Positions 30,297 to 38,854 of a DNA stretch of 64,000 bases are shown here, one piece after another. The notes beneath the pieces were generated by a model, which did not search any database, was not told where the DNA came from, and worked only from the letters and a program-made list of their open reading frames with translations. The DNA is from Pseudomonadota bacterium (GTDB lineage: Bacteria > Pseudomonadota > Gammaproteobacteria > Burkholderiales > Burkholderiaceae_C). The stretch is taken from the NCBI GenBank assembly GCA_018240325.1, contig JAFEFZ010000241.1, positions 1 to 64,000 of the forward strand, written 5' to 3'. How positions within the stretch are numbered: the stretch's first letter is position 1; every line of letters starts with the position of its first letter. Position numbers and translations under genes: made by a program.

Positions 30297-31226
30297 ATGG
30301 CAGCCTCGACCGGGCCGGACGCGCCCGCTGCACCGCAGCGCCTGTACGCGCGGCTGACCCTCGCGGCGCTGTTCTGGGGCGGAACCTTCATCGCCGGGCG
30401 CCGCCTGGCGCTGGAGATGCCGCACTTCGTCGCCGCGGCCGCACGCTACGGGGTGGCCACTGCGGCGCTGCTGGCGTACCTGTGGCGGCGCGAGGGCCGC
30501 CTGCCGCGGCCCAGCACAGCCCAGTGGCTCGCGATCGGCGTGCTCGGCGCCAGCGGCATCTTCGCGTACAACGCGTTCTTCTTCGGCGCACTGGGGCGGC
30601 TGCCGGCCGGCCGCGCGGCGTTGATCATCGCCACCAACCCGGCGCTCACCGCGCTGGCGGCGTGGCTGATCTTCCGGTTGCGCTTCGCGTGGTGGCAATG
30701 GCTCGGCGTGGCGGTGGCCTTTGGCGGCGTGGCCATCGTCATCTCGCGCGGCGAACTGGCCACGCTCGGGTCGGGTGCCGTCGGCACCGGCGAGCTGCTG
30801 ATGTTCGGCGGCGTGTTGTCGTGGCTGGTCTACACGCTGGTCGGCCGCGCGGTGCTGCGGCGGCCGGACGCGCTGTCGCCGCTGGCGACCACCACCTACG
30901 CATCGGCGGCCGGGCTCGCGATGCTCGCGGCGGCGGCCGCGTTCGAGCTGCCGCAGCTCGAGCGGCAGCGCATCGGCGCGATCGAGATCGCCGCGATCGC
31001 CTACCTCGGGCTGTTCGGCACCGCGGTGGCCTTCGTCTGGTTCTACGAAGGCGTCAAGCAGCTCGGCGCGGCGCGCACCTCGGTGTTCAGCAACCTGGTG
31101 CCGGTATTCGGCGTGCTGCTGGCGGTCGCAGTGCTCGGCGAGCCGCTGCTGGGCTCGATGGTGGCCGGCGGGCTGGTCACGCTGGCCGGCGTCAGCCTGA
31201 CCAACCTCGAGCGCCGGGCAACGTGA
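30297..31226 (+). CDS. EamA/DMT-family metabolite exporter
   Basis: The 309-residue membrane protein has ten hydrophobic segments in two EamA repeats. The first opens LTLAALFWGGTFIAGR and contains GALGRLPAGRAALIIATNPAL. The second contains FGGVLSWLVYTLVGR and YEGVKQLGAARTSVFSNLVPVF. Members export amino acids or other small metabolites. The substrate is unknown. It stands alone between the gdhA hairpin and a strong hairpin shared with the convergent haoB gene. Confidence 0.87.
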   Translation: MAASTGPDAPAAPQRLYARLTLAALFWGGTFIAGRRLALEMPHFVAAAARYGVATAALLAYLWRREGRLPRPSTAQWLAIGVLGASGIFAYNAFFFGALGRLPAGRAALIIATNPALTALAAWLIFRLRFAWWQWLGVAVAFGGVAIVISRGELATLGSGAVGTGELLMFGGVLSWLVYTLVGRAVLRRPDALSPLATTTYASAAGLAMLAAAAAFELPQLERQRIGAIEIAAIAYLGLFGTAVAFVWFYEGVKQLGAARTSVFSNLVPVFGVLLAVAVLGEPLLGSMVAGGLVTLAGVSLTNLERRAT

Positions 31227-31232
31227 ACCGCG

Positions 31233-31256
31233 GCGTCGCGGCTGCTGCCGCGACGC
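31233..31256. terminator. Hairpin between convergent EamA and haoB genes
   Basis: GCGTCGCGG and CCGCGACGC form a perfect 9-bp stem with a six-base loop, seven bases after the EamA stop and facing the end of haoB. It is probably a bidirectional terminator. Confidence 0.6.
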
Positions 31257-31309
31257 ACCGTGCGACGGCCCGGCCCAGCGGCGCCTGGCCGGCGCGGCCG
31301 CGCACCGGC

Positions 31310-32305
31310 TCAGCGCGCCGGATCGGCTGCCGCCAGCTCGTAGACGACGAAGCCGTCGCTGCGAAACACCAGCGTCATGCCGGCCACGTCTTCCTGACGG
31401 TTGCCGATGACGGGCAGCAGCCGCGCGGCGAGCGTGTCGGCGCCGGCCGCGTCCTGCAGGGCGATCACCCGCAGCCGGTTGCCGGGCAGCTTGAGCACGC
31501 CGTAGGCCGCCTGGCCGGTTTCGCGCAGCCACCCCTGCACGCCGCGCACCGAGCGGTGCACATCGCCGCTGTCGGCGAAGTCGCGAAACGAGACGGCGAC
31601 CCGGTCCGGATGCACCTGCCCGAGCAGCAGCAGGTCGCGCAGGTGCAGCACGACGATCAGGTTGCGCCCGGGCGCCAGCGACCGCAGCAGCGCGACACCT
31701 TCGTTCTCGGGCGACGCGAGCGCACGGGTGAACACCCCGAACGCGGCACGCTGCGCCGCATCGCCCGCTTCGCCCCAGAACGCCTGCTCGACCTGCACGA
31801 CCCGGCGCTGCTGCGCGCGCCAGCGCTCGGGCACGAACAGCGGCACGCCCAGGTGGCGGTCGAAGAAGACCTCGCCGGCACCCCCGTGCCGCAACTGGCG
31901 TGAACTGTCCCACCAGGCGAGCAGCACGCCCTCGGGCGTACGGTGGCGGGCGAGGACGGCGGCCAGGCGCTGCGCCTCGTCGGCGGGCACCGTCAGGTAC
32001 AGCAGCGGGTCATCGACCTGCGCGCGCCAGCCCAGCAGCACCGGCCCCTGGGCGGCAGCCGCAACGTCGGCTTCAGCCAGCACCTTGCCGTCCTCGGCAT
32101 CGACCAGGTTGAACTGGCGCAGCGCCGGCGCCGAAGCCGCCTGCGACGGCGCGGCCTCGACGTAGCGATACGGCGCCGGCGCCGCCAGCGTGCGCCACGC
32201 CAGCCACGCCGCCGCGAGCAGCAGCAGCAGCCCGAGACCCCCGAGCAGCCGGCGGGGCCGGCGCATCGCGGCGGGCGGGCGGCGCCATGCGAGGGCGGTG
32301 CTCAT
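31310..32305 (-). CDS. haoB: HaoB-like protein associated with hydroxylamine oxidoreductase
   Basis: The 331-residue protein has an N-terminal membrane anchor (LLGGLGLLLLLAAAWLAWRTL) and a periplasmic domain resembling HaoB of ammonia oxidisers. The recognisable part is VLLAWWDSSRQLR, LGVPLFVPERWRAQ and FADSGDVHRSVRGV. It follows the octaheme cytochrome gene, as haoB does in nitrifiers. Its function is unknown even there; a role in maturation or anchoring of the cytochrome is usually assumed. A later in-frame ATG at 32266 is an alternative start. Confidence 0.75.
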   Translation of the reverse strand: MSTALAWRRPPAAMRRPRRLLGGLGLLLLLAAAWLAWRTLAAPAPYRYVEAAPSQAASAPALRQFNLVDAEDGKVLAEADVAAAAQGPVLLGWRAQVDDPLLYLTVPADEAQRLAAVLARHRTPEGVLLAWWDSSRQLRHGGAGEVFFDRHLGVPLFVPERWRAQQRRVVQVEQAFWGEAGDAAQRAAFGVFTRALASPENEGVALLRSLAPGRNLIVVLHLRDLLLLGQVHPDRVAVSFRDFADSGDVHRSVRGVQGWLRETGQAAYGVLKLPGNRLRVIALQDAAGADTLAARLLPVIGNRQEDVAGMTLVFRSDGFVVYELAAADPAR

Positions 32306-32313
32306 CGTGCAGC

Positions 32314-32377
32314 GGCGTCAGTTGCCGGCGTCAGTTGCCAACGTCAGTTGCCGGCGTCGATGCCAGGCGCCAATGCC
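32314..32377. repeat. 13-bp tandem repeats between haoA and haoB
   Basis: ggcgtcagttgcc occurs at 32314-32326 and 32327-32339, with one variant (aacgtcagttgcc) at 32340-32352. Two decayed copies follow up to about 32377. The array fills most of the 79-bp gap between the two hao genes and could affect mRNA structure or haoB translation. Confidence 0.7.
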
Positions 32378-32384
32378 CGCGGCC

Positions 32385-34133
32385 TCAGTGCCCGACGTCG
32401 CGCCCGTCAGCGCCGTCCGATCCGCGGCGCCGCCCGCGCAGCGCGGCGAACAGGAGCCCGCCGCCGGCCAGCGCCATCGTGCCGGAGACACCCCACACCG
32501 CATCGTCCAACCAGCGCGCGGCGCTGCGCAGCCAGCCCGCGCCGCCGTCGTGCAGCGAGCTGCGGCGCGTGCCGCCTTCCAGCTTCTGCACGCGCTGCTC
32601 CATCTGCGCCTTCTCGCGCAGCACGGTGTCGTACTCGTTGATGATCGTCTGGTCCTTGATCAGGTCGGACCAGCCGTGCGAGTAGGTCCAGCCGCCCGGG
32701 TTCACGTGCTGCAGGCCCTTCATGTAGCGGGCGACATGCTGCTCCCACATCTCGGCGAAGGTGCGGTCCACCACCGTCGAGGTGTTGCCCTTGCTGAAGA
32801 AGAGGGAGTTGAAGGCGCCGGGTTCGTCCTTCTCGGGCTCGGGCAGCGCCGGGCGGTTGGTCTTCTGGCCGACCAGCAGCTTGTCGTCGTACAGCTTCTG
32901 CACCACCGCGCGCGATTCCTCGACGAGCTTCACGCCGGCCTTGATGCCGGAATCGGACATGTCGAGGTAGGTCGTCGCGAAGCGCTGCGAATGGCACTGC
33001 GCGCAGGTGCCGACCCAGGCCTGCTTGCGGTCCTGGAACCACGGGTGATCGAGGTTGTCGGCGATGTTCTTGAACGGCAGGAAGCCCCAGCGCACCTTGC
33101 GCGTCACGTTGTGGCTGTACTGGCCCTTGAATTCCATGTGGCAGGTCTGGCAGGTCGGCGCCGTCTGGCCGCCCTTGTCCATCGCATCGGCCAGCCGTGC
33201 GTTCCAGTCCCAGCGGTTGCCGTGGGCCTGGTAGGCGGTGCCGTGCTTGGACAGCAGGAACTGCTCGTACTCGTTGTGGTCGACGCCGTTGTGGCAGGTC
33301 GAGCAGGCTTCGGGCTTGCGCGCCTCGACGGTGGCGAACTCGTGCCGCGTGTGGCAGCCGTCGCACTTGGTCTGGTTGTAGTGGCACATCGTGCAGCCGG
33401 CGGCGACCTCGCGCTGCTGCAGCGCGGCCCAGCTCGCGGTCTCGACGTTGGCGGTGTAGTCCACCGCGTGCGACGGATGCCCCTGCGCCCACTGCTTCTG
33501 CGGCCAGGTCTGGGTGTCGCGCTCGGATTCGGCCTCGGCAAACTGCCGGATGTGGCAGGAGCCGCACTCGGCGCGCGTGGGCAGGTGCAGGTCCTTCGCG
33601 TGGTTGCCGCCGCTCTTGCCCACGCCCATGTGGCAGTCGATGCAGCCGACGTCCTTCAGCGTCTGGCCCGCCGGCAGCAGGCCCTGCGCCTGCAGGCCCT
33701 GCTCGACCTCGACGATGATCTGCTTCTTGTACGCGCGGTTGTCGTCGGCCGGCAGCTGCCGGATCTGGTCGAGGTTCGCGTGCACGCTCTTGGACCACGA
33801 GCGCACCCAGCCGTGCGTGGCCGTCTCGTGGCACTGCACGCACTGCTCGCGCGTGACCTGCAGATCGAGCGCCGGCGGCTTGTAGAACAGCCCGGGCGCC
33901 ATGTACATGTCGAAGGCCGTGGGCTCCCACCACTTGGCGAGCTTGCCCTTGGTCACGTTGGCCTTGTAGCGGGTGACGAGCGCTTCGTACAACTGCTTGG
34001 GCGTCGCCGATCGCTGCAGCTCGAGCGCCTTCAGGGTCTCGTCGGGCACCGTGTCCCAGATGTCGGCGCGCGCGCCCACCGCCGCCAGCACCAGCATCGA
34101 CACCAGGGCAATCCGGCCCAGCAGGCTACGCAT
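32385..34133 (-). CDS. haoA: Octaheme hydroxylamine-oxidoreductase-family cytochrome c
   Basis: The ATG at 34133 is preceded by AGGAG. The 582-residue protein has a Sec signal peptide (to about residue 24, ending GARA). It has exactly eight CxxCH sites: CVQCH, CIDCH, CGSCH, CTMCH, CDGCH, CSTCH, CQTCH and CAQCH. A C-terminal membrane helix (SGTMALAGGGLLFAAL) should tether it to the periplasmic face. The N-terminal TPKQLYEALVTRYK...KWWEP segment matches HAO. A tyrosine in ATTYLD soon after heme 8 is the candidate for the P460 cross-link that marks oxidative HAOs; this is inferred. It would oxidise hydroxylamine or related N-oxides. The cytochrome c554/cM552 genes found beside hao in ammonia oxidisers are absent here. 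Confidence 0.85.
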   Translation of the reverse strand: MRSLLGRIALVSMLVLAAVGARADIWDTVPDETLKALELQRSATPKQLYEALVTRYKANVTKGKLAKWWEPTAFDMYMAPGLFYKPPALDLQVTREQCVQCHETATHGWVRSWSKSVHANLDQIRQLPADDNRAYKKQIIVEVEQGLQAQGLLPAGQTLKDVGCIDCHMGVGKSGGNHAKDLHLPTRAECGSCHIRQFAEAESERDTQTWPQKQWAQGHPSHAVDYTANVETASWAALQQREVAAGCTMCHYNQTKCDGCHTRHEFATVEARKPEACSTCHNGVDHNEYEQFLLSKHGTAYQAHGNRWDWNARLADAMDKGGQTAPTCQTCHMEFKGQYSHNVTRKVRWGFLPFKNIADNLDHPWFQDRKQAWVGTCAQCHSQRFATTYLDMSDSGIKAGVKLVEESRAVVQKLYDDKLLVGQKTNRPALPEPEKDEPGAFNSLFFSKGNTSTVVDRTFAEMWEQHVARYMKGLQHVNPGGWTYSHGWSDLIKDQTIINEYDTVLREKAQMEQRVQKLEGGTRRSSLHDGGAGWLRSAARWLDDAVWGVSGTMALAGGGLLFAALRGRRRGSDGADGRDVGH

Positions 34134-34327
34134 GGCTCGTCTCCTCGTGCGGGACCGGCCGCAGCCCGCCGGTGCGATGCCGGCACTGCGAACACGCCCG
34201 CCGGCGCATCGTCCGCAATCGCCGGCAGGCCCGCAAGTACCATGCACGACCGCGGCGGTGGAACCATCGCGCAAGGGCGGGCGGCATGGCCGGCACCGCG
34301 TCTGGCGCAGGGACCGGCGCGATTCGG

Positions 34328-35809
34328 CTACGCGCGCCCGACCGCCGCAGCCAGGCGCTCGATGCCCGTCGCGATCTGGCTGCAGTCGAGTGCCGCGTAG
34401 CCCAGCAGCAGGCAGCGGCGGCAGTGCTCGGGCTGGCGCGCGTCGTGCAGCCACACGTTGGCGCTCTCCAGACCGTACACGCCCACGCCCTGCGCGCGTG
34501 CCAGGTTCTCCAGTTCCGGCGCCGGCGGCAGGCCGTCCGGCGCCTGCCACAGCACGTGCATGCCGGCCTGCGCGCCCACGGCAGCGGCGCCGCCGAAGCA
34601 GCGCGCCAGCGCCGCCCCGAGGGCATCGCGCCGCTGCGCATACTGCTTGCGCAGCCGGTGCAGGTGATGCGCGTAGTCGCCTCGTTCCAGGTATTCGGCC
34701 AGCGCCCCCTGCACCAGCCCGGGCGAGCCGTTGGTCATCAGGCCCTTGACGGTGATCGCCGCGATCCGCAGCTGCCGCGGCACGATCAGGTAGCCTACGC
34801 GCAGGCCGGCGGACAGACTCTTCGAGAAGGTGCCGAGGTAGATCACGCAGCCGTCGCGGTCGCCCGCCTTCAAGGCGGGCAGCGGCGGGCCGTCGTAGTA
34901 GAAGTCGCTGTCGTAGTCGTCCTCGATCAGGCAGCCGCCGCGATCGCGCGCCCATTGCAGCCACGCCTGGCGACGCCGCGCGGACATCGCCACGCCGCTC
35001 GGGTACTGGTGGGCCGGCGTCAGGTACATCAACCGGCAGTCGCTGCGCAGGTCGTCGGGGGCGGCGCCTTCGGCGTCCACCCGGCACGGCAACAGTTCGG
35101 CGCCGAAGCTCGAGAACACGTTGGCCGCGCCCAGGTAGCCGGGACTCTCCATGCCCACGGCCGTGCCCGGGCCCACCAGCAGGCGCCCGACGATGTTCAG
35201 GCCTTCCTGGATGCCGTTGGTGATGAGCACGTCGTCGCAGCCGCAGGCGATGCCGCGCGCGGCGCCGACGTGCCGGGCGACCGCTTCGCGCAGCCGGCGC
35301 AGCCCCGAAGGCTCGCCGTAGCTGCCGTCGCCCTGCCGAAGCTGCTGCATCGAGCGCTCGACCAGCACGCGCCACGCGCGCGCCGGAAACAGGCGTGGAT
35401 CGGGGCGGCCGACCCAGAAGTCGAACTCGACTTCGCCCGCGTTGGGCGAGCGCAGGTGGTGCATGCGGCCCTTGAAGTGCACCGGCGGGCGCGGAGGGGC
35501 CGGTGCGCGTTCGCCGGCCGGCGCCCCCTGCCCCGCCGCGCGCAGAGACCCCGGCACCGCGCCGCCGTGTTCGACGACGAAGGCTCCCTGCGGGCCGCGC
35601 ATCTGCACGTAGCCCTCGGCCACCAGCCGCTCGTAGGCCAGCAGCACGGTGTTGCGCGAGATGCCGAGGTCGACCGCCAGCTGGCGCGTCGCCGGAATGC
35701 GCATGCCCGGCTTCAGGCGCCCGTCGCCGATCTGGCGCACGAACTGGCCGAACAGTTGCGCCTGCAGGCTCTCGCGCGAATCGGCCTGAAGCTGCAGCGG
35801 CAATTGCAT
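34328..35809 (-). CDS. MocR-family transcriptional regulator (GntR wHTH fused to aminotransferase domain)
   Basis: The ATG at 35809 has AGGAGG eight bases upstream. The 493-residue protein has a GntR winged helix at about 15-80 (GMRIPATRQLAVDLGISRNT). A class-I aminotransferase-like domain follows, with the PLP-lysine motif GTFSKSLSAGLRVGY and CLIEDDYDSDFYYDG. MocR proteins sense PLP-bound amino acids or GABA-like compounds and control nearby genes. It is divergent from the Bug-type binding-protein gene, which is the likeliest target. Confidence 0.9.
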   Translation of the reverse strand: MQLPLQLQADSRESLQAQLFGQFVRQIGDGRLKPGMRIPATRQLAVDLGISRNTVLLAYERLVAEGYVQMRGPQGAFVVEHGGAVPGSLRAAGQGAPAGERAPAPPRPPVHFKGRMHHLRSPNAGEVEFDFWVGRPDPRLFPARAWRVLVERSMQQLRQGDGSYGEPSGLRRLREAVARHVGAARGIACGCDDVLITNGIQEGLNIVGRLLVGPGTAVGMESPGYLGAANVFSSFGAELLPCRVDAEGAAPDDLRSDCRLMYLTPAHQYPSGVAMSARRRQAWLQWARDRGGCLIEDDYDSDFYYDGPPLPALKAGDRDGCVIYLGTFSKSLSAGLRVGYLIVPRQLRIAAITVKGLMTNGSPGLVQGALAEYLERGDYAHHLHRLRKQYAQRRDALGAALARCFGGAAAVGAQAGMHVLWQAPDGLPPAPELENLARAQGVGVYGLESANVWLHDARQPEHCRRCLLLGYAALDCSQIATGIERLAAAVGRA

Positions 35810-36295
35810 GACCCCGACCTCCTGCGCCGCCCGCGCGGCGCGCACCGAACCTGCGCCGCCGGCGCGGCGCGCGCCGGGAGCATCCGGGGCCCGCGCGCTC
35901 GCTGCACGCGGCCGGCCCGCATACCCGCACGGGCCGCGGGGTCTGCCGGCGCCGGCCTGTTGCGCAAGCACCCGCATCCGGCCGCCAGCGGCCACGGATC
36001 GCGACCGTTGCGCGCGTGCCGAACCTCGACGCGAAGCCGTTGCCGGCCGCAAGGACTTGGTCTACTGCCGCAACCCGCGCGACGCACGTGCCGAATGTCA
36101 ACGCGAAACCGCTGCCGGGCCGACGCCGTGGGCGCGATGCCGCTGGCCTTGGCAGCGCATCGGGCGGGCGACGCGGCAGGCCGAGCCGACAACGCTGCCG
36201 CAGCCCTGATGGCCGCGCCGCGCATCTGCGCTGGCGCCGCGGCTGCACGGGCGCGTATGCTGGTGCACCTGTCCAACCCCTTCGAGCCGACCGCC
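35810..36295. other. Divergent intergenic region with an imperfect 35-bp direct repeat
   Basis: No supported gene lies between the MocR and Bug genes. An imperfect direct repeat begins cgtgccgaa.ctc.acgcgaa at 36015-36049 and recurs at 36087-36122 (period about 72 bp). Its position between a regulator and its probable target suggests binding sites, but a decayed repeat is equally possible. Confidence 0.45.
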
Positions 36296-37288
36296 ATGAC
36301 GCACACGCCCGCCCGACGCCGAACCGTACTGTTGACCTGCGCCGCCGCCGGCGCTGCCGGCCTGCTGCCGCGCGCCTTCGCGCAGGGCGCCGGCGACTGG
36401 CCCAGCCGCCCGATCCGCATGGTGGTGCCATTCGCACCGGGCGGCGCCACCGACGTGGTGGCGCGGCTGTTCGCGCAGCGGCTGGCCGAAGCGCTGAAGC
36501 AGCCGGTGGTCGTCGACAACAAGGGCGGCGCCAGCGGCACCATCGGCACCGCCGAGGTCGCACGCGCCGCACCCGATGGCTACACGCTGCTGATGAACAC
36601 GGCCGGCGCGCAGGTGCTCAGCCCGGCGCTGTACAAGGTCAATTTCCATCCGCTGACCAGCTTCGCGCCGATCTGCCTGATCAACAACGTCGGCCTGGTG
36701 CTGGTGGCCAACCCTGGGCTGGGCGTCGCCAAGGTGCAGCAGTTGGCAGAGCTGGCGCGCAAGCCGGGCAAGCGGCTGAACTACGCCGGCGGCAGCGCGA
36801 TGATCAGCCTGATCGGCGAGCAGCTGAAGGCCACGCTGGGTGCGGCCGACATGATCGTGGTGGCCTACAAGGGCACCGGCCCGCAACTGCAGGCGGTGGT
36901 GGGCGGCGAAGCCGACATCACCGTCGATCCCTTCAACGGGGTGCAGCTGATCCGCGCCGGCAAGCTCAAGCCGCTGGCGGTGCTGTCGAAGAAGCGCTCG
37001 CCGGCGCTGCCGGACGTGCCCACGATGGAGGAATCCGGGCTGCACGACATGACCTTCAGCTCCTGGGCCGGCCTGCTGGCGCCGGCCGGCACGCCGGCGC
37101 CGATCGTGCAGCGGCTCAACGCCGAGGTGCTGAAGATCCTGGCGCTGCCCGAAGTGCGCGAGCAGCTGGCCAAGATCGACTACGAACCTGTCGGCAGCAC
37201 GCCCGAGCAGTTCGCGAAGGTCATTGCCGAAGACGCCGAGCGCTGGGCGCGGCTGGTCAAGGAGCGCAACTTCCAGCCGGGCAGCTGA
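36296..37288 (+). CDS. Bug-type tripartite tricarboxylate transporter substrate-binding protein
   Basis: The 330-residue periplasmic protein has a twin-arginine-like signal (RRRTVLLTCAAAGAAGLLPRAFAQ) and Bug/TctC motifs: WPSRPIRMVVPFAPGGATDVVAR, VVDNKGGASGTIGTAEVARA and ADITVDPFNGVQLIRAGKLK. The TctA/TctB membrane genes are not adjacent, which is common for the large Bug families of Burkholderiales. The ligand is unknown. It is divergent from the MocR regulator. A GC-rich hairpin follows the stop. Confidence 0.9.
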   Translation: MTHTPARRRTVLLTCAAAGAAGLLPRAFAQGAGDWPSRPIRMVVPFAPGGATDVVARLFAQRLAEALKQPVVVDNKGGASGTIGTAEVARAAPDGYTLLMNTAGAQVLSPALYKVNFHPLTSFAPICLINNVGLVLVANPGLGVAKVQQLAELARKPGKRLNYAGGSAMISLIGEQLKATLGAADMIVVAYKGTGPQLQAVVGGEADITVDPFNGVQLIRAGKLKPLAVLSKKRSPALPDVPTMEESGLHDMTFSSWAGLLAPAGTPAPIVQRLNAEVLKILALPEVREQLAKIDYEPVGSTPEQFAKVIAEDAERWARLVKERNFQPGS

Positions 37289-37306
37289 GCCGCCCGGGCG
37301 GGCGGC
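37289..37306 (+). terminator. GC hairpin after the Bug protein gene
   Basis: GCCGCCCG pairs with CGGGCGGC directly after the TGA, with a nominal two-base loop (probably larger in RNA). There is no T-run. Confidence 0.4.
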
Positions 37307-37364
37307 CCGGTGCGCACGCGGCTCGGCGGGCCGCAGGCGGCGGCTGGGCGGCTCGGCGGCTGGG

Positions 37365-37429
37365 CGGCTCGGCGGCGCTGTCGGCTTGGCAGCTCTGTCG
37401 GCTCGGCGGCGCTGTCGGCTTGGCAGCTC
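37365..37429. repeat. 31-bp direct repeat, two copies
   Basis: Two identical 31-base copies, beginning cggctcggcggcgctgtc, lie at 37365-37395 and 37399-37429 (period 34). They are preceded by shorter ggctgggcggctcggc repeats. The region looks like slippage-prone, GC-rich spacer DNA. Confidence 0.75.
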
Positions 37430-37570
37430 CGCTGCTGCTGCTGCTGCGGCTGCGGCGCCGGGCGCCCCGTGCGGGCCGCCGCAACGCCGGCAGATCGACG
37501 ATGGCCGCACCGACGGGCCATGACGGCTGCCGCCGGGGAACCGCCGCAAAGATGCACATCACATGCCTGT

Positions 37571-37584
37571 TTGATTCAAATCAA
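37571..37584. promoter_or_regulatory. FNR/AcpR box upstream of bzdN
   Basis: TTGATTCAAATCAA is a perfect TTGAT-N4-ATCAA FNR site, 74 bases before the bzdN ATG. A TATTTC hexamer at 37607-37612 sits at the spacing expected for a class II FNR-activated promoter (box centred near -41.5, start near 37619). In Azoarcus the bzd operon is activated by the FNR-like AcpR, so anaerobic induction is likely. Confidence 0.75.
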
Positions 37585-37657
37585 GAAGCCCGCATTGACC
37601 CGGCGCTATTTCGGTATTACGGTACCGCAATGCTTTTTTAGTGCCGAGGAGAAGGCG

Positions 37658-38836
37658 ATGGCAACCGACCCCCCTGCCCCGAGCGACGGCGATCTCGACG
37701 ACATCCTCGAGTACTGCAACAACCTGCGCCAGGCGCCGGTGCCGGCCGACGACGCGCTGCCCGAGGGCTTCACCGGCACGATCGGCCACTTCCCGGTGTA
37801 CTTCCCCGAGGAAATCGCGCATTCGGTCGGCCTGCTGCCGGTGGGCCTGCTCGGCGGCGGCAACAAGCTCGAGCTGAAGCACGCCGACGCCCACATGGGT
37901 TCGTTCGTGTGCTCGATCTGCCGCTCGACCACCGAGATGGGGCTGAACGGCGCGCTCGGCAACCTGTCGGGCTTCGTCACCCACCCGATCTGCGACGCCG
38001 CCAAGCACCTGGCCGGCATCTGGGCGCGCAACTTCCCCGAGCAGCTTGCGCAGATCCTGTACCTGCCGCAGAACGTGAACACGCCGGGCGCGGTGCGCTA
38101 CGTCGCCGCCGAATACCAGCGGCTGCGCGCCGAGATGGAGAAGAAGGCCGGCCGCAGCTCCGACGACGAATCCCTGCGCGCCAGCATCCGCGCCTACAAC
38201 CGCAACCGCCGGCTGCTGCGCGAGCTGTACGCGATCCGCCGCGACGAGCCGTGGAAGCTCAGCGCCACCGAGTCGTACCTGCTGCTGCGCGCGCGCACCC
38301 GGCTGCCCTGCGAGCAGCACAACCTGCTGCTCGAGCAGGCGATCGCCGGCATCCGCGCGCGCCGCCGCCCGCCGCTGGACAAGCCGCGCGTGGTCTTCGT
38401 CGGGGGTTTTTGCGAGCAGCCGCCGCTGGAGATGCTCGAGGCGATCGACGACAACTGCTACGTGGTCGACGACGACCTGCTGGTGGGCCTGCGCTGGATC
38501 ACCGCCGACGTGCCCGAGACCGGCGACCCGGTCTGGGCGCTGGCCGAGAGCTTCGTCGAGCGCTCCGACGCGAGCCCGGTGCAGCACGACGAGCGCAAGA
38601 CCAAGGAAGGCTACCTGATGGACATGATCCGCCGCAGCCGCGCCGACGCGGCGATCGTGACCGCCGCCAAGTTCTGCGAGCCCGGGCTGGACGAGCAGGT
38701 CGCCTGGTCCAAGCACCTCGACGAGGTCGGCGTGCAGTACCTGGTGCTCGAGTTCGAGGAGAAGATGAGCTCGTTCGAGCAGATGGCGATGCAGCTCGAG
38801 ACCTTCGCCGAGTCGCTGCTGTTCGCCACCGCCTGA
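37658..38836 (+). CDS. bzdN: Benzoyl-CoA reductase subunit, BzdN/BcrC type
   Basis: The 392-residue protein starts at the ATG at 37658 after AGGAGA. It belongs to the 2-hydroxyacyl-CoA dehydratase D-like family and is the BcrC/BzdN subunit of class I benzoyl-CoA reductase. Cysteines in [14 protein letters not shown] and [11 protein letters not shown] are positioned to bind an Fe-S cluster. With BzdO it forms the catalytic half that accepts electrons and reduces the aromatic ring of benzoyl-CoA to the dienoyl-CoA. It is the first gene of the FNR-box operon. Confidence 0.88.
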   Translation: MATDPPAPSDGDLDDILEYCNNLRQAPVPADDALPEGFTGTIGHFPVYFPEEIAHSVGLLPVGLLGGGNKLELKHADAHMGSFVCSICRSTTEMGLNGALGNLSGFVTHPICDAAKHLAGIWARNFPEQLAQILYLPQNVNTPGAVRYVAAEYQRLRAEMEKKAGRSSDDESLRASIRAYNRNRRLLRELYAIRRDEPWKLSATESYLLLRARTRLPCEQHNLLLEQAIAGIRARRRPPLDKPRVVFVGGFCEQPPLEMLEAIDDNCYVVDDDLLVGLRWITADVPETGDPVWALAESFVERSDASPVQHDERKTKEGYLMDMIRRSRADAAIVTAAKFCEPGLDEQVAWSKHLDEVGVQYLVLEFEEKMSSFEQMAMQLETFAESLLFATA

Positions 38837-38854
38837 GCACCAAGGAGATCCGTG

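Larger units (their letters stand above)
37307..37657. other. Non-coding region upstream of bzdN with repeats and promoter elements
   Basis: No supported gene was found. The first half is low-complexity and contains a 31-bp direct repeat. The second half holds the FNR box and putative -10 of the benzoyl-CoA reductase operon. Confidence 0.5.

Noticed and set aside
34172..36295. Plus-strand frame continuing into the Bug binding protein
   Set aside because: Only the part from the ATG at 36296, with signal peptide and Bug motifs, is real; the upstream part is antisense to the MocR gene.
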